DNA of 15,737 bases from Bdellovibrio sp. Its GTDB lineage: Bacteria > Bdellovibrionota > UBA1018. Each line of letters opens with the position of its first letter. The stretch's first letter is position 1. The notes under the pieces are model-generated. The model worked only from the letters and a program-made list of their open reading frames with translations, did not search any database and had not been told where the DNA came from. The position numbers were made by a program, and so were the translations under genes. The stretch is taken from positions 1 through 15,737 of the forward strand of contig JACRAO010000159.1 in NCBI GenBank assembly GCA_016213345.1, read 5' to 3'. Below, in pieces: positions 13,831 to 15,737 of the stretch.

Positions 13831-15477
13831 ATGCACCATTTACAAGAGGATGTTTTTACTCTCCTTATTGAAATACAGTTACTTTTAGAGCTAAATAACG
13901 AAAACCCATTTAAAATTAGAGCTTTTGAAAAGGCAGCAAAGAAAATTACCGATATTCAAGACTTAGAAGAAAGGGCAAGGGCAGGTACTTTAGTAGAAAT
14001 AGAAGGAATAGGAAAAAGTATTTCTGAAATTTTAACTGAATTTATCATACAAGGTACATGTCCTGTGCGTGATGAACTGCAAAAGAAACTGCCCAAAGGA
14101 CTATTGGAACTAACACAAATTTCTGGCCTAGGTCCTAAAAAAGCTAAGAAATTAATCAACGAATTAGAAATCCATTCTGTACGAGAACTGGAATATGCAT
14201 GTAAAGAAAACAGGTTATTAAAATTAAAAGGCTTTGGGGGTAAAATTCAAAATAATATTGTAAAGGAAATTAAAAGATTAAAATCCAATGATGGTAAAGT
14301 AAAACTAGTAGATGCTATAGTGTATTCAGAAACTTTTTTGAAAGCGTTGAGACAACAATTAAGCGTAAATACTGGTGATTTTCAGGTAAGTGAGACGGGG
14401 GAAATACGAAGAAAGTGTGAAATTTTAACAAAACTTGAGTATTTGATAGGACTCCAAAAAGCCAGTGGTAGTTTGCTTAAAATAATTTCTGAATTCAAAA
14501 ATCAATATGTCAAAAGCAATCCTTTCCCGGTTGTAATCCAGATTCATATTGTCGATACAGATGTTTTTGCTTATGAATTATTTAAAACTACTGGGTCTGA
14601 AGCACATCTAAAAAATCTCAAACTTGAGAAAACAAGTTTTTCTAAAGAAGAAGAAATTTATAATACTTTTGGTTTGCCTTGGATTTCTCCAGAGCTAAGA
14701 GAAACTGGCCATGAAATCGAATTAGCAAAACAAGGGAAATTAAAGGATATTTTACCAATTAATGGACTGCAAGGCATTTTTCATGTACACACAACCTGGT
14801 CAGATGGCAGTGCTTCGATAGAAAACATGATTAAAGCTGCTAAAGCGAATGGATTTCAGTACATTGGGATTTCAGATCATAGTCAATCTGCTTTTTATGC
14901 AAATGGCCTTAAACCTGAAAGTATAAATGCACAGGAAAAAGAAATCAAAAATGTTCAAGAAAAATATCCTGAAATTAAAATTTTTTGGGGTATTGAAAGT
15001 GATATTTTAGCAAATGGTTCGTTAGATTATGAAGCGTATATTTTAAAAAGATTTGATTTTGTAATTGCCTCTGTTCATTCTAGGTTCAAAATGGATCAAA
15101 AACAAATGACTGAGCGAGTGCTCAATGCCATCAGAAGTCCATACACCCATTTTTTAGGCCATATGACGGGCAGGCTCTTGTTGGGGCGAGAGGGATATGC
15201 ACTAGATATAGAAAAAGTCATTACTGAAGCATCAAAATATAATGTGGCTATTGAACTAAATGCAAATCCCATGCGTTTAGATATTGATTGGAGATATGGT
15301 GACCTGTTAAGAAAGAACAAAACTTTGGTTTGCATTAATCCTGATGCACATTCAGTAAGTGGATTGCAAGATACAGATTATGGAGTTTGGATGGCTAGAA
15401 AGGCACTTTTGCCTAGTTTTCAGATTATTAACACAAAAAACGCACAAGCAATTACAAAATGGCTTAAGGATAGATAA
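13831..15477 (+). CDS. polX: PolX-like protein: degenerate polymerase domain with intact PHP nuclease domain
   Basis: A 548-residue protein with bacterial PolX architecture. The N-terminal lyase-like domain and helix-hairpin-helix motifs are at about 52-66 (GTLVEIEGIGKS), 95-106 (TQISGLGPKKAK) and 131-138 (KLKGFGGK). The palm/thumb region follows (160-265, ending TGSEAHLKNL), then a C-terminal PHP domain (about 313-548). PHP metal ligands are present: H318, H320, D325 (HVHTTWSDGS), H350 (SDHS), E389 (GIESD), H416 (SVHS), H444 and D505/H507 (NPDAHS). The polymerase site is not: the usual GS..RR....GDID reads GEIRRKCEILTKLE (K201, E203 at the two aspartates), and the third aspartate of VDLR appears as Q237 in IQIHIV. 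The likely role is a DNA-binding 3'-5' exonuclease or phosphodiesterase in repair, without synthesis. It ends one base before the ATG of nth. Confidence 0.9.
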   Translation: MHHLQEDVFTLLIEIQLLLELNNENPFKIRAFEKAAKKITDIQDLEERARAGTLVEIEGIGKSISEILTEFIIQGTCPVRDELQKKLPKGLLELTQISGLGPKKAKKLINELEIHSVRELEYACKENRLLKLKGFGGKIQNNIVKEIKRLKSNDGKVKLVDAIVYSETFLKALRQQLSVNTGDFQVSETGEIRRKCEILTKLEYLIGLQKASGSLLKIISEFKNQYVKSNPFPVVIQIHIVDTDVFAYELFKTTGSEAHLKNLKLEKTSFSKEEEIYNTFGLPWISPELRETGHEIELAKQGKLKDILPINGLQGIFHVHTTWSDGSASIENMIKAAKANGFQYIGISDHSQSAFYANGLKPESINAQEKEIKNVQEKYPEIKIFWGIESDILANGSLDYEAYILKRFDFVIASVHSRFKMDQKQMTERVLNAIRSPYTHFLGHMTGRLLLGREGYALDIEKVITEASKYNVAIELNANPMRLDIDWRYGDLLRKNKTLVCINPDAHSVSGLQDTDYGVWMARKALLPSFQIINTKNAQAITKWLKDR

Positions 15478-15737
15478 ATGCTAAAGGATAAGACAATAGT
15501 AAAAAAAATAATACAAATTTTAGAACGATCTTATCCTGATGCAAAATGTAGTTTAAATTATGAGTCTCCTTTTCAGCTTTTGGTTGCCACTATTTTATCA
15601 GCCCAGTGTACAGATAAGCGAGTCAATAAGGTAACACCTGTGTTATTTAAAATATTTCCAACACCTTATGAAATGTCTCATGCTTCATTGGATAAGCTTG
15701 AAGAACTAATTAGATCTACAGGATTTTATAAAAATAA
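15478..15737 (+). CDS. nth: Endonuclease III, N-terminal part (cut by window end)
   Basis: The frame opens with ATG immediately after the PolX-gene TAA (TAAATG) and runs open to the window end, 86 complete codons. AAGGA at 15466-15470 is 7 bases upstream, a good ribosome binding site. The residues include SPFQLLVATILSAQCTDKRV, the family hallmark with the DNA-contacting SAQ(C/T)TD segment, followed by VNKVTPVLFKIFPTPYEM and IRSTGFYKN, the helix leading to the helix-hairpin-helix region. The family is a bifunctional DNA glycosylase/AP lyase removing oxidised pyrimidines in base excision repair. The catalytic lysine, aspartate and iron-sulfur cysteines would lie beyond the window. The tight coupling to a PolX-like nuclease suggests a shared repair role. 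Confidence 0.93.
   Translation, partial: MLKDKTIVKKIIQILERSYPDAKCSLNYESPFQLLVATILSAQCTDKRVNKVTPVLFKIFPTPYEMSHASLDKLEELIRSTGFYKN

Overview
The window is AT-rich bacterial chromosome from a Gram-negative, heterotrophic organism. The Gram-negative call rests on SecG, a cleaved-signal beta-barrel-like protein, a large lipoprotein and the DEDDh oligoribonuclease Orn. The elongation factor G has the sequence style of the 'spd' EF-G1 type, the relatives of mitochondrial EF-G1 known from spirochaetes, planctomycetes and delta-proteobacteria. With Orn and the large IPT/LamG lipoprotein, this suggests a delta-proteobacterial or Bdellovibrionota-like lineage. That placement is inference; no rRNA is present.

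Layout. 1-440: 3' part of a secreted cysteine-containing protein, overlapping tail-to-tail with the next gene. 414-1433 (minus): dCMP deaminase preceded by orn. 1571-3670 (plus): fusA with its own promoter and strong ribosome binding site. 3673-9377 (minus): M42-like peptidase, gap, pgk, tpiA, secG and a predicted outer-membrane protein, read as one long unit. Between secG and the last gene lies a 212-bp element at 4488-4699. It has 30-bp terminal inverted repeats (29/30 matching), a second perfect 26-bp inverted repeat inside, a GC-rich core and 9-bp flanking direct repeats. It looks like a non-autonomous transposable element (MITE). 9423-13391 (minus): a 1322-residue lipoprotein of four IPT/TIG + LamG-like modules, behind a well-formed promoter with two dyads and a structured leader. 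13584-13745 (minus): small cysteine-rich protein. 13831-15477 (plus): PolX-like protein. 15478 to the end: start of endonuclease III (nth).

How the genes work together. gap, pgk and tpiA encode the triose-phosphate steps of glycolysis, packed with a 6-bp gap and a TAATG overlap. tpiA-secG is a common bacterial gene order. The PolX-like gene and nth abut with no gap and form a DNA-repair pair.

The most interesting points are: (1) the MITE-like element inserted exactly behind the secG stop codon, possibly donating a -35 box to the downstream gene; (2) a PolX whose three polymerase carboxylates appear replaced while the PHP nuclease site is intact; (3) a lipoprotein leader with mutually exclusive hairpins plus operator-like dyads on its promoter; (4) fourfold IPT-LamG duplication; (5) a 15-bp coding minisatellite in the peptidase; (6) several genes whose promoter geometry suggests leaderless or nearly leaderless mRNAs.
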